Shown: positions 1-12,854 of the stretch, in pieces
Layout: every line of letters begins with the position of its first letter
Numbering within the stretch: the stretch's first letter is position 1
Source of the DNA: Ichthyophonus hoferi
Taxonomy: Eukaryota > Opisthokonta > Ichthyosporea > Ichthyophonida > Ichthyophonidae
Assembly: GCA_002751075.1 (NCBI GenBank)
Contig: NAOQ01000172.1
Span: 86,166-119,495, forward strand
Length of the DNA stretch: 33,330 nt
Direction: 5' to 3'
Notes under the pieces: generated by a model
Told to the model about the DNA's origin: nothing
The model's database searches: none
Seen by the model: the letters and a program-made list of their open reading frames with translations, nothing else
Translations under genes and position numbers: made by a program

Positions 1-2
1 TC

Positions 3-149
3 AGTGAAAAGAAGCATGAATTACATACCACTTATGAACCTAACACTGGATCAAGCGACCTGGTTGCCGTAAAAACAACTAGTGATGACACAAATGATAT
101 AGGGTCAAACGAGAGACTAAATAATAGAGGTAATAGTAGTAATGTATGA
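3..149 (+). CDS. C-terminal part of an unidentified gene (partial)
   Basis: An open frame runs from the left edge to a TGA at 147-149 and gives about 48 residues, beginning SEKKHELHTTYEPN and ending RGNSSNV. The composition is hydrophilic, rich in Asn, Ser, Thr, Asp and Lys, and free of the Tyr/Ile/His runs that chance frames in this AT-rich DNA produce. This suggests a real terminal exon. A CAG at 2-4 could be a splice acceptor, so the exon may start just inside the window or outside it. No domain is recognisable. Such a polar tail is typical of a disordered C-terminus, but this is inference. The gene would run convergently toward the minus-strand GPI8 gene, which ends at 1470. Confidence 0.45.
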   Translation, partial: SEKKHELHTTYEPNTGSSDLVAVKTTSDDTNDIGSNERLNNRGNSSNV

Positions 150-1469
150 TTATAGGATTAGTTGCAACAAAGCATTATATTTATGAAATATAATCACTCT
201 AAAATGACTCGGGTTAGATAATGACATTTATTTTTATTTCAGTGCAGGTCACTGTTATATTTCAGAGCTTCTGTATTTGTTTTTCTCATGTTTATTTATG
301 TCTATGTACAGATGTATAACTCTCCTATAAGGCATACGTGTTTGTAATTCTATGTGCTATATCTTATATATTTAAGTACGTATACATATGCACATACCAC
401 ACACATATTCATTGCTATTGAAATATTATCTATATCTATATGCTCATCCACATGCGTTTGTTTGTGTATGTATGCATGTAGATATACGCATATATATATG
501 TATGATGAAATCTTTATACAACTTATTATTATCAATAAAACATACAAGCAATATCACTGATTATAAGTCATATATAGGAATGATTTCTACCCTCTAGAAT
601 GGTCAATTTAAATTTAAATTACACTGTACCATGCTTCTAATTTATCAAGGTGCGCTTTCATTGGTTAAGAATAATCAGTATACTTGTTATAAATTCAATG
701 CAAATAATTTGTCGATCGCATAGATTAAGGCTGAGCGTAGATTTATTCAAATGATCGGGGTCTTAATAGTTTAATCACTATTTTTCTAGGTAAGAAGCTG
801 AAAAACATTTATTACAGAGATCAATAGTATATAATATTTATGGGGAAAAAAAAGTGATAAGGTTCCAGCCTTAGTAATAATATTAGGCACGGTATAGTAG
901 GAATGATTATAGAGTTTAAAGAAAAATATAATCTAATACAATGTAATGTAAGGTGGTATAATATAATATAATACAATATACTATGCTGTACTATAATATA
1001 ATATAAGATAAGATAATAATAACATATTAACCGAAAAGCAATAGAGTTAACTATACCTATTATACAGTCTATGCTCTATATCCATCTCTATCTATACACA
1101 TACATATACTAAAAATACTACCAATATTATCATAATAATAGCATTGGTCCAAGTGTGAGGGAGAGCCGACGGTTGTGGGGGAGGCAAGATATTCAGTACA
1201 CTGTGGGCGATGACGTCATAAATTAGATTTAATAGGAAATTAATATATAGTTAAAATTAGAATCCTTCTGCACTAATAGTGAATAATTCCATCCTATCTT
1301 ATATATTTGTCATAGACCACATAATGCCTTGTATTATACATATACATATACACATATACACATATACACATATACACACACATACCCACATATACATATA
1401 CGTATATACATACATATACACACATACAATATCATAAAATATCATAGAATGGGCGAGTGACAATGTTAG
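150..1469. other. Intergenic region between two convergent gene ends
   Basis: No coding region is supported here. Open frames around 350-600 on both strands consist almost entirely of Tyr, Ile, His and Cys encoded by TATA/CATA-type repeats. The stretch holds A/T-rich pentamer-like repeats at about 945-1015 and an AC/AT microsatellite at about 1335-1432. Both flanking genes end here, so it should contain two 3' ends. I could not assign polyadenylation sites. Confidence 0.6.
1335..1432. repeat. CA/TA microsatellite (ACATAT-type)
   Basis: Tandem runs of ACATAT and CACATAT, grading into CACACA and ACATAC, lie just downstream of the GPI8 stop codon in the likely 3' flank. This is a simple-sequence repeat with no coding potential. 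Confidence 0.85.
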
Positions 1470-4400
1470 CTACCTTAGTATATTCTCAAAGGGAGGTTTA
1501 AAGGCAAGAGGATTTGTAGTCTCGGGGGACCATGGTTCTATTAGGGCACTGTTTCTCCCTAGAGCAGAGTGATTATCATTGGGAGAGAGAGAGAGGGGGG
1601 GAGTGACATCGACACTGGGTACATTACCAAAGAAGTCTGTCACTTTAACCTGTGAGAATGGGATAGGGAGAGTGAGAGAAAGAAAGACATAAATATGAAG
1701 CGAGAAGTATCATAGGAATGATAGTGACTTGGTATTAGTATACAATATAATTAAACATCTGATTGGAAAGTAATTGTAAAAAATGGGTTTGATTGAGTTT
1801 AGACTTACTACTGTGAGGACCTGAAATAGACAAGGTAATAGAAGTAAAAACACACAAATATTGAGTATAGTATTATATTAAACTCTACTATCCTACCCTA
1901 TCCTATCATATTCTATCCTATAATATACCTTCCTCCAATCACGATGTGTAAAGTGTTCTGTAACCACCCCTAGATGTGACAGTAGTTTCTCAAAGTCATC
2001 CAGATAGGTGAACTGCATAGGAATGAGAAAGGAAGAGAGGGAAACAGAAGGTTAGAGCGAGTACAGGTCATATATCATATATAATATATAGTATATAGTA
2101 CACAGTATATATTCAATATAAAAGCAGCATGTATTATATATTGTATAATATACAAAAACGGATCAACATAATCTTATACATGTATAATAATAATCATCGT
2201 AATAATAATATAAAGTAGAGTTCTTTCTATCACAGTGGAAGAGAGTGATAGTAAATTAATTTTTAGTTATTACAATGGATGTTTTTAGTAGTCTCTTTAC
2301 AGGTGTTTCATCATATTATACTTATTACATTATATTCTATTTTACTCTATTCTATTCTATTAAACTATATGCTCCTGTATTATATTATATTATATATATA
2401 ATACTATCTAAACTAATCTATATATAATCTAACTGTATAAAAAACCTTACCATATCCTTCAAGGTAGCGTCACTATCTGCACTCTGTTGGCCAATGAAAT
2501 GTAAGAGGTCACGTGTCATACGATCCACTACTGCTATGCCTATATCTGGATCATCATGGTGCTGGGGAATAAAGATGAACGGTTACATTAGTATTTTAAT
2601 TAAAAATAATTAAAAATAAGTTAGATGAAGTAGAAATAATAACCGAGTAACCCAGTAAAAACAAGGAAGTGTATGACATCCAACAAATCCAATATAAAGT
2701 TATCTTAGATATGCATATAGTTGGAACCTTATTGGCCCAAAAAAAAATTAAATTGTGCTTCAAACTGCTTTAAAAGTTTTCAATTCAGGTTTTTAAAGGC
2801 CAGATACAACAAAATCATAATTTATTACGTAGTTATATATATAACTTCAGATGGGCATATACTATATGTCAATACCAGACTTTTATCAAGCTTTCCAATA
2901 TTATACCATACTAGATTAAATTACATTATATTACACTATATCTTATTTCATTGTATCATATCATACAAGATTCTATTACATTATATCCTCCAATACTGTA
3001 TGACATTGAATTGTATCGTATCATACTGGATTCTATTATAATAAATATATCCTATCATACTATATCACACTATATCACACTATATCATATCATTTTATAA
3101 TATACTATCCAGTCATACCTACCGAATAAGAACTCTCATCTTTTAAGCTGCTTCCTACACCAATGATATTAGGAGAATGAATATAATTTGATAGGGTAGT
3201 AGCCTGACACGTGTCAGCAATAAATAGTATCTCATTATATCTGGGAACCAATAGTGGGTTAGCAATCAATTTTAATTATTTCCAAAAAATAATTTTTTAT
3301 CGATCTGACATTATTGGCTGTATAGGCATGTGTATGAGCATTTATGTGTATGAGTATAGTATATTACAATATAGTATAATATCATACCATATAATAAAAT
3401 ATACAATAAAATAAAATAAAATAAAATAACATCAACTAAAATAATACAATACAACACAATACAGTACAATACCATAAAATACAATACTATACAATAAAAT
3501 ACAATACACTACAGTACACTACACTACAATAAAATACAGTACAATACAACGCAATATAATATAACAGCATTCCAAACCGCATCGAACCTACCAACCTACC
3601 TTCCCTATAAATATAGCAATCTATATCTAGTCTAGCCAATACCAACAATTTATAAAAGTCAATTAACAACACCTATACCTACACCTACCTATACATATAC
3701 CTATGCCTCTACCTATACCTACCACTACCTCTGTCTCTTCCTTTGTATATTTATACAAACATACCGTCTTTTCTGCCACATCTGTTCAAAGATATCTCCT
3801 ATCTCTATACTGTTTAACTCTTCACTGTCTTGAAACTTGATGAAGTTGTTAGCACCATGACCTGAGAGACAAAGGGAAGGCAGGTAGGTATGAGAGTATA
3901 ATAGTATGATATGATAATATTATGATAGTATAATTAGATAATAGTATTATAGTATAATAGGATAATAGTATAATAATATGATAGTGTGATAGGATAATAG
4001 CATACTAGTATGCTAGTATAATAGTATGATTGTATAATAGTATGATGGTAGGATAAAATGATAGTATGTATATATGTATGCATATATGTACGTATATATA
4101 TGGGATTAAAACAATATCAATGTATAATATAATAGATAGTAAAATATAAGATGTACTGGGAGTGTAAACACTATAGTAAAATATAAAATTAACCCATAAC
4201 ACTCTACCTGCATGGCATACTAATATAGTATATAGTGTAATGAAGAATAGTATAATAGAGTATATTGCGTAATATAGTATAGTGTAATATGGTATATAGT
4301 ATAATATAGTATAGAGTATAATATAGTATGTAGTATAATACAATACTTTACCTGTGAGATATACTAGTATATTACTTCTATCATCAGTTAGAAGCTTCTT

Positions 4401-6745
4401 AGACTGTGGTGTGCCATCCTCTGTCCTACCTAACCATTTAGTGTTAATTTTAAAATAACTAAAGCAATCAAAGTAATTTGAATAATTAATGGAATGAAAT
4501 AACTGGTGGAATATAAATAATTCGTGTAATTAAAGGAGTGAAACGCTGCCCTAACATATTTCTTCTTAAAAGGTTATTATTTTAATACCTAATAACCATT
4601 GGCTAGTACGATAATTAAAATTACCCACCCACTCACCTGTCATCAAACGTACAAAGCTCTCTGCATTAACGTCATACCCACGGTAGTCCACCTCCACATG
4701 ATCACCTAATAATGTCACATCCATGTCCGTGAGCATGGGTAATAATAATTCTAATATCAATTACTAATTATTAAGGTCAGATGGTACGTACTATCATCTT
4801 TACATTGCAATATTTGTTGCTTATTTTTTTCTAATAACACTATAGTAATACGCTATGTACCCTTACAGGTTTATTAATACCAATTATTACTGGGATAGCA
4901 TTAATTAAACTGTCACTATATGATTATTAACATCCTATAAAATAGACTATATAAGGTGAATATGCCAACATCCTCTCAGTTATGTTATCAAACACAAGAG
5001 TATGCAATTAAAAAATACTTGGTATCAATTAGAGTAAGTTGTCCAATCAATCCAGAACTAATTGCAATCACACGTATAAGAAGATACAATTGAGTAGGAG
5101 TCAGTGTATAAAGACCAAATCTAGTAAATCAAAATCGGTTGTAAGTATAATCATTTAGAACAATATTCATTGGGGCAGAAATAACTGAAGTCTATATATA
5201 TATAGATAGTTAGAGAGCGAGATAGATGTATAGAAACCCAAAGACACTATATACAACCAACCGGTACCCACCATATATATTAGTGACCCTAGATGCGTCA
5301 TTAAACACTTGGCCTGGAAAAGAATTCCTAGGATTGCATGCCATATCATCAGGGAGCATCTAAGAACCAATGATCTGTTAGTTCTATTTATACTGACTTA
5401 TTGTCTGGTCTATTTATCTGTAGGTCTGGTGATAATATACAAGGGAAAAAGAAAGAAAGAGGGAAAGCAAAAGCGTGTTATCATTAAAAACATTATTTCA
5501 TAGAGGGAATCATGTAACTATAAATAGTTTGCATTAATGATTGGGTGGGTGTTATTAATAGAGTTAATCGTAGATTAAACTTGGAATGGTATTTAATCAT
5601 AAAAAATCATAAAAAGTAAATCATAGATGGCACAGATATATACTCTTATTACTATTATTATTACTATTAGGATTACTATGTACTATTATAGCTTATAGCA
5701 CATCGCGGCACGCCATATGTGGTAACCCGGCATATATGATATCGGACCCATCAAATCAGACTGCAGAAATCTTTGTCAATCAATCCACCTTTAGCCTGGC
5801 CTGCGTTTGGCCTTAACTTCAGGGTATTATCAACATGATATTCTAATATAGTGTGTTTTGTGTGATATATAATCAAGTAGATCGGGTACAAGGTATAAAA
5901 CAATATGCAATATGTAATATAACACTTTACTATATATATATATATAAGTAATAAACTATATTTGGTAAGGAAGAAAAAAGAAAAAGAAAAAGAGAAACAA
6001 GAAGATACACAACACCTTGCAGTGTAGGATATACATACATACATACACTAGCACAAAACTACAAATAACTATCCCTTCATAAACCCAAAATAGCAAATGA
6101 CGTCACAAGGGGAATATTCACCAATATAATACGACTATCGGGAATACCTAGTTGCTTTACACTTCTATATATGGCCAATGTGTTGGCAATATGACGATAG
6201 TTGAACCAGAAACGAGAGGTACAGACCTAGGAGAGCATAGGGAGGGGTGGAAGCAGGTTATGTTATGATGTGCTATGATATGATATGATGTGTTATGATA
6301 TAATACGATGGGTTATGATATGACATGATGTGTGTTATGATATGATATGATATGATGTGATATGATATATGATGTGATATGATATATGATGTGATATGAT
6401 ATGATATGACGTGTTATGATATGGTAATGATCTGTTATAATAAGATATGGTATAATATGCTGTGTTATGATAAGATATGAGATGATATGATATAATATAA
6501 TATGACATGGTATGATATAATATGATATGATATAATATGGCATATCATATAATTTTACATCACATTATAATATCATACGATAATACAATATAGCATATTT
6601 ATGCCCCTCTTACCAGTACAGCCCAGTTATTAGTATGTCTACTCATAAAGGGTTCTATATCCTTATACTCTCCCCTAGTCACATCCTTTTTCCCCTCACA
6701 TAGCCATCCCACACACATCAAGGCGAGGAAGAGGTGGCGCCACAT
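1470..6745 (-). CDS. GPI8: GPI-anchor transamidase catalytic subunit (GPI8/PIG-K), ten exons
   Basis: A caspase-like cysteine protease (family C13) that cleaves the C-terminal signal of proteins in the ER lumen and transfers them to a GPI anchor. Exons, 5' to 3' on the minus strand: 6745-6614, 6226-6122, 5359-5272, 4705-4637, 4429-4352, 3861-3765, 3240-3123, 2561-2451, 2012-1929, 1649-1470. All borders are GT-AG and the phases close to 353 residues with a TAG stop. Visible parts are a signal peptide (about 1-18), [20 protein letters not shown] (about 37-56), DDMACNPRN with Cys87 (83-91), [10 protein letters not shown], catalytic His159 in GHG and catalytic Cys201 in DTCQA. The His-Cys spacing of 42 equals that of human PIG-K, and Cys87 corresponds to the Cys that pairs with PIG-T. 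The end is a Pro/Ser-rich tail after VTDFFG. The C-terminal membrane helix of human and yeast proteins is absent. No neighbouring gene is functionally linked. Confidence 0.95.
1930..2450 (-). repeat. Simple repeats in GPI8 intron 8 (2013-2450)
   Basis: The 438-base intron between exons 8 and 9 contains runs of TATAT, ATATA, TATTCTATTTTACTC and similar five-base A/T/C units, clearest at about 2070-2150 and 2320-2410. No coding sequence is seen. The upstream part of the range given (1930-2012) is coding exon 9. Confidence 0.6.
2880..3115 (-). repeat. Degenerate TATCA/TACAT repeats with a 59-bp duplication in GPI8 intron 7
   Basis: Within the intron 2562-3122 the plus strand reads as successive ATTATA, TATCA and TACAT units. 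A longer duplication is visible: the segment starting ATTGTATCATATCATAC near 2951 recurs about 59 bases later near 3010, both followed by a TTCTATTA block and TATATCCT. TATATCACAC is then tandemly repeated near 3057-3085. Confidence 0.7.
3360..3560 (-). repeat. ATACA/AATAC pentamer repeat in GPI8 intron 6
   Basis: The intron 3241-3764 contains a long run of five-base units (AAAAT, AATAC, ATACA, TACAG) with point differences. CTATACCTAC-type units continue at about 3670-3725. The range given also explains spurious open frames rich in Tyr, Ile and Cys. Confidence 0.8.
3890..4345 (-). repeat. TAATAGTATGA-type repeat in GPI8 intron 5
   Basis: The intron 3862-4351 is built of TAGTATAA, TAGTATGA and GTATAATA units with a short TATATGTATG block near 4067-4105. 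A minus-strand open frame across 4005-4343 encodes almost only Tyr, Ile, Leu and Thr and is a by-product of the repeat. Confidence 0.8.
4706..5271 (-). other. GPI8 intron 3
   Basis: This 566-base intron has a GTGGGT donor at 5271 and a TTATTAG acceptor ending at 4706. It is AT-rich with only short TATATA tracts, and nothing else is supported in it. Confidence 0.8.
5360..6121 (-). other. GPI8 intron 2
   Basis: The longest GPI8 intron (762 bases) has a GTGAAT donor at 6121 and a TTCTTAG acceptor ending at 5360. Around 5750-5830 it contains a short minus-strand stretch with more balanced base composition ([14 protein letters not shown]). It matches nothing expected in GPI8, is interrupted by a stop, and is not needed for the frame to close. 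I leave it as intron. Confidence 0.75.
6255..6560 (-). repeat. TATGA pentamer repeat in GPI8 intron 1
   Basis: About 300 bases of TATGA/TGATA units, with variants TATGATGTG and TATAATA, fill most of the intron 6227-6613. This is the most regular of the pentamer arrays in the gene. Frames of His, Ile, Tyr and Ser across it are repeat artefacts. Confidence 0.85.
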
Positions 6746-9469
6746 GGTTGATCTGAATGGTTGATTATTTTATATCACGAAGGGTTTGCACTAAGTACAT
6801 TGAGACATTAAATAATTGAATATGTAGTATAGGTAGATGAGTATAATAGTGTTATATAGCATATAAACTCAAATACTCTTTTATTCGTAGAGATAGGCAG
6901 ACATATATTTATGTATGTACGTATATATATATCTGTATACACCGTTATAGACTTGTATTGTGTGTGTATATTATTATTATATGAACCAGAGTGTAACTCT
7001 ATATATATATTTGTAATTATATTTGGAGGGAATTATTATTACAGATGGAAGGGTTGTAAACTGTATATGCCCAAATAGATGCGTGTAAGTTTATGTATAT
7101 GTACGTATACAAGTACGTGTCTGTACAATAAGTGCATACTAGGTCATACTGTCATACCATAAAGTGTGGTGTTAGGTTTGTGTTAATGTATAGATAAAAC
7201 AAAACAGAAAATAAAAATTATTTTATAATTTTCACATAAGTAATAAATACAATTTAGAAAATATATAAAATAAAATACAAAATCTCAACCCATGATTACT
7301 ATTAATCTCAGCGATTGAAATTCAATAGCCAATTGCTTTCTACTATCTGTTTTTAATCGTATAGTAATTGGTCTGATGCGTATATTAACCTTTGATTGAT
7401 CGTTACAACTGATGCAAATATACATACTTGCAGTTTATGCATATTCGCTGATGAGTACCTACAATCAGTAGTTAATATGTAAGAGACTGTCAATCTGTTC
7501 CTTCATATTGCACAATAAGTATTTTTCCTCCTAAAATAATGAAGACATGAATTTCATTTCAACTTACTAGTGCATCACATTTTACAAGCAACACAAATGA
7601 ATTCTACGCATACATCCCTTCCATTTCTTATCCCGCTTCCAATTAATTTCACACCCTGAGCCTCTGGACAAGTCGAGTATTAGAGTTAATTTTAAACCAC
7701 TTTATATTTATATATTACTATAGTCTAAATAACGTCATAATATGTACTAAGTCCTGATTTAATATTTTAAGGGAAGGCCAAGCATTACATTACCATATCA
7801 AATCATGATCAAACTGCGAGGCCATACAATATCCTGCATAAGCGAAGCACTTTCTAGATGTGAGGCATGGCAATTATTTATGCCTTAGAGAGATTTTATT
7901 TTGAAGGTCTCTATTCTACTATATCGAGTAAAATAGAAATTTCCTTATTATTTGCTTTGAACTATATATGATTATATTATGAATTGTTATAGAAATTATT
8001 ATTGGTATTAAATTTTCTAGTAGCTATATATGTGCAATAAATATTAATCAATCTCTTGATTTTAGTCCCGTGGATTATTACAGAAAAACTGAAACTGAAA
8101 CTTCATGTATTTGCTTCAACCACTGGTTAGCAATGTTACTTTAACGTCTAAAGATTAGCTTAATTAAAAACCAAAAGTAGAAATGCATTTAAAACAAACT
8201 AATGCTATATTTTATTTACAATATTTCGAATGTAGCTTGATTCATAAAATTACAAGTAATACTGTAGCTTTTACGGGGGACCTAATAGCTACATTCATGC
8301 AATGTAAAACTCAATGAGATATCTTGGATAAAAAAATACACTTATAAACTAATATTTAATTTATCTTGATGCCTGCAAGGGAACGAAGATAAAAAATCGG
8401 AATTACCGTTTGAATATCCACCAACGTAATCGGTGTGGTCCTTGCGATTAACAAGCTTATGACCCCTCAAGTGCATTATATTATATATATATATATATTA
8501 GTATTATTTCTTTTTATTAATTACTATTATTATTCCACATTATAAAAAGATAGCTTTTTTCTTTTTTCTTTGAAAAGGAGGCACAACGCTCATTCCTGCT
8601 TTAATAAAATAAAATAAATTTACTTGAAATATTTGATTGTTTAGTTTAGTTATAATGGATATGGTTATATGTTTTATGTTTGTTATTAGGTTATAAAGAT
8701 CAAAGCAAAGGCCTGAGATCTGAGAGGCGGGTACGGCAAGAGCCCCAATGACCTTTAAGTCGCAAGTGAATCCATTTTTCCTCTGCTACCAACGGCGATA
8801 AATTGCGGTTGTTGCAACTCTCTGAGCTGACCAAGTAATATTTTTTGATATTTTATTTGGCTCGACATCGTTAGCCGGTGTATTTCATTTTCTGATATGG
8901 AGGTCTTAATTATACTTATGCTGGTAGGTATCAGCAAATAGTGCATTTTTATATCTCACAATCTATTTGCAATATATATATTACGGCGATTGAGGACTAT
9001 CATTAATAAAGTTTATTACACTACTTTGTTGTTTATGTGGTTGTCTAGCATATTCATAATATAAAGTAATTAATAGAATTGTCAGCAGTTGTTTTGGGAA
9101 TGGTAACCAATTAACTGACAATTAACATATAACTTAATTGTTATTTATTTAAGTATGAAAGAATAATATGATTATAATTTTTTTCAAGATTAATAATTAA
9201 TGTTTCAACAGGAGTATTTAACTAATTCGGGCATTTTTTTTTAAAAAAAATATAAATATTTAGTATTAGTAGTAATTGTTACTACATATGTTGCCTGGTA
9301 AAATAGCCAGTGCAATCTAATGGTGTTAAACGGCAATCCAAGATTATCTACCCTAATTGAACCAGCCAATGGTAGAGATCCTGCAACTATATAATAAACC
9401 ATTTCAAAACATATATTTTGAGGGATCTAAATAGCACATTGCTTAGACATCCTGCCTAAGACAAGTCCT

Positions 9470-9600
9470 GCTGATTTATATAATAGTAAAAATATGTCTT
9501 GGCATATCCGTACTCCATGTATGCAAAGGGATACATTAAAATGTCCCTTAATTCGGTATTCTCTCTCTCTCTAAACGAATATAGGTCACAGGAACACTCC
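9470..9600. repeat. Dispersed repeat, copy 1
   Basis: The segment contains AAAAATATGT, TATGCAAAGG, ATTAAAATGTCCCT, GTATTCTC and ATAGGTCACAGGAAC in this order. The same words in the same order recur in part at 10950-11075 and 12855-12920. The family is unknown; a decayed short transposon is possible. Confidence 0.45.
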
Positions 9601-10949
9601 TATCTCTACTTATTATTCCAAAAAATAAATAGCTTGGTTTTAAATAAAAGTATGTATGAATTTCAGTGGTGGCCATGGAATTATTATATTTATTCTTATT
9701 CAGTAGCTTATGTCAACTGGGGGCACTGCGAATGTCAAAGTTACCCGTTAGTTTGATGTTTGTTATTATAATCAGAGAAGCAGGTAAATGATGCCGTACC
9801 ACCGAAATGACTGCAGGTCTTGGTCCGTTGGAGTCAATTGCTTGGGAATTATATGAATGTACTGTAAATTTCTAAACTAAAATCTAAGTTTAAAACAGGG
9901 ATTTATAGTTATTATAGGTACTTTTTTATATAGTATAAAGGTCTGCAGTAGTTCTGGTGGATCATCTACAAACTTTGGAGCCTCCAATTAGGTACTGTTT
10001 AGTATATCTTGGTAGGCTAATGATAGAATTCCCTGCTCCGATACGCTTTCAATGAAAGATTGGGATGAGTTCAATCTAATAGAAGGATTTATGATGATTT
10101 TATCCTTAGCCATCTGAAGTATTGTTCTACAATTTGAGGAGAGACTCCTGCCTTAATACGTTTTGAGGGTTTTGTGGTAATAGTGGTGTGAAAGATCAGT
10201 GAGAGGGACTGTGGCTGGGTTTATGTGACAGTTTTATTGCTATCGCCAGTTGTCAGTATTTTCGACGAAAGATCTGAATACGGGCAAATCTAGTATTAAA
10301 AAAGAACTAGGCATTGCAATAAAATACTATATCTATAGACAGGCTAAGTACCTTCTAACCATCAATGAGAATATATGTATAAAAGACAATGTTAACAATT
10401 TATGAGAAACGCAGATCTTGTTTATAATGCTTCATACGTCGTTATCTTATCCATATGTTTATTGTTTGTTTTCATACCCTTATCGCAGATGTCAACGTAG
10501 CTGTATTCCATTCGGTCCACAATAGATACACTCATACTATTCTTATTGGCTAGTGCGGCTTATAAGACCCGTGTCATTATTTGGACGGCTTTTTATGTCT
10601 GCATAATTAATCCAATTGCTCACTTTCTGTTAATCTATGTTGACCAATTATTTCATTTAACTCAGAGCAACATCAAAACCATTATTATTGGACCAATCAT
10701 TTCATGATCAGCTGTACCACGTGTTCCTTCCAAGTTGATGGTCTTGAAAAATGTATTATTTATTTAATATTATTAGCCATTACTATTAGGTATATGTGTT
10801 GGAAAAACTTAAAGTCTTTCTTTCAATAACATAGTCGTCAAAGAATGTGAAGATATCCGTACATAAAAGATTCTCCACGTGATCCCTTTGGAGTGTCATT
10901 GGGCCACTACCTAACAACTCGTTGCCAAATTATGCTCGCCAAGTACACA

Positions 10950-11075
10950 ACCTTGCTGGCTTGATTTAACTAATAAAAATATGTTTTAGCTTAGCTGTGT
11001 ATGCAAAGGTCCGCGTTAAAACCCCCTTTAATAACGTATTCCCCCAAGTCTAAATAAAAAATAGGACAGAGATAG
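10950..11075. repeat. Dispersed repeat, copy 2
   Basis: Shares with copy 1 the ordered words AAAAATATGT, GTATGCAAAGG, GTTAAAACCCCC, GTATTCCCCCAA and AATAGGACAG. It matches best on the left half and fades on the right. Confidence 0.4.
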
Positions 11076-12854
11076 AGCCTGTCTCGAGTTATTTTCAACC
11101 AAGTTGCATATTTCAATTGACAAATATTTAAAAGCCCATTCAGGTAGGGAAAAATCTATCACTATTTTTTGACAATCAAATTGTGTTGTGGAATATCTAA
11201 ATATAGCGTGATTGAAGACTAATATAAACAACATGAGTATATATATATGCATTAAGTATTTACCCCCATAGTGTATAATTTTAATAAAAATATATACTTT
11301 ACATTATCTTAGTGAATCAATGACTGTTATCACCCCACCCCTAGTGCATGGGAATAGAAGCGGGGCCATATATAAATATATTGTCGTAACAAAAACGTAT
11401 TTAGTGGTTTAACAAAATCGACCATCGCCCTATCACTGAATAACGAACATAAGCACTTAACCACTAAGAATAAGATTTACATGAGTGTGATAAAAATAGA
11501 AAATGTATGTGATTGGTAGATTAATAATCAGTACCTAAATGTTTATAAACACCAATAAAAAGAGAGAGCAAATAATGCATTTCTTAGCGAGTAATAATCT
11601 ATCACCTAGTAGAAATCTATCCCCTAGATTGAGGGAGGAGATCAAACTCCCCGGAATCATCAAATTAGAACGACAAATTCTATATTCACTGTTTGGCTAG
11701 TAACGTTAGTTACTTCTACACAGGAATTTCAAACATTTAATATACATACATATCTTTGAAATAAAACTTTCAAACATTGTTTGCATTGACGAAATTAATA
11801 TAAATAGCTTTTATGAAATTTTAATGGGATTTTAATATAATCTTTAATCTAAAGAATTTTTCTTTTTTTCTGGAAATGTTTTATCATTTAATTTCAATTT
11901 TATAGTTCTTGATAAGAATTTGCACTACTCATGCTCATTCAGATGCGATGAAGCCAGTAAGTAAAGCAGTGAGTGAAGGGAGGAATTTTTTACAATGGAA
12001 ATGAATAAATAAGCTTAGCCCTAACTCTAACCAATAACTGAGAATAAAAAGCAATTTCTTTGTATTATTAGCATAGATTATTATTATATCAGTGTACTAT
12101 ATACTATGCATTATACACTACAATATATACTATGCACTATGCACTACTCTATATACTATACGCTATATATCCTATGCTATTTTGATACGACCACAAAAAT
12201 TATCGATCGCAAATCGATCGCTAATTCATAACAATCACGGGGTTCACAAGATTTGGCCCAATAACTATCATAAGGTACGATACCAACACCAATCAACATG
12301 GAGCCAGAAGCAACTCCCGGGATGCGAAGTTCCTCGATCTCCGCTGTAGACTTCACATAGGTAAACATACACCAGCATTATGCTATATATTATTACTACA
12401 TACACGTAATCTAAAAGAAGACAGTATTACAGTATTAGACTATTACATTACTGCAAAACAAAATTTATAAGTTATTATCACCCAGCATATCAAACTTAAC
12501 ACTTGATTAACTATAGCGAATTTACTATAATGGCCAACTAAATTTAAGTCTTAGCAATAAATAGTTCATCTAAACTTCTTAGTTGAACAAAATACAATGC
12601 TGCAAGCCATACCGTTAACAACAAATGACTATCAACTGATCATCATCACCAAGTGTAATACCACCAATCATGGCACCTCTCTGTCAAAGTGCATCACTGG
12701 AGAGATGATATATTCCTCTTACAGATGAGGCAGCTATTCATTTCCAAATCCAACTACGCCTCCTCCGATTTCCTGGTCTAGTTGCCATCACATGGCTTCG
12801 AAACGAAAGACCAGCTTGGTCCTCTACAAGTAAATGTATTTTCAGTGTCTCACG

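Noticed and set aside
350-597. Overlapping open frames of 60 to 70 codons on both strands
   Set aside because: Composed of Tyr, Ile, His and Cys from CATA/TATA repeats, present on both strands at once, with no start context or domain.
4005-4343. 112-residue minus-strand frame
   Set aside because: Lies in GPI8 intron 5 and is encoded by a TAGTATAA-type repeat, giving almost only Tyr, Ile, Leu and Thr.
6313-6543. 76-residue minus-strand frame of His, Ile, Ser and Tyr
   Set aside because: A by-product of the TATGA pentamer array in GPI8 intron 1.
12177-12368. Direct repeat ATCGATCGC/AA/ATCGATCGC and overlapping frames on both strands
   Set aside because: The repeat is too short to mean much, and neither frame has a recognised domain or clear splice partner. 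Kept only as a composition island.
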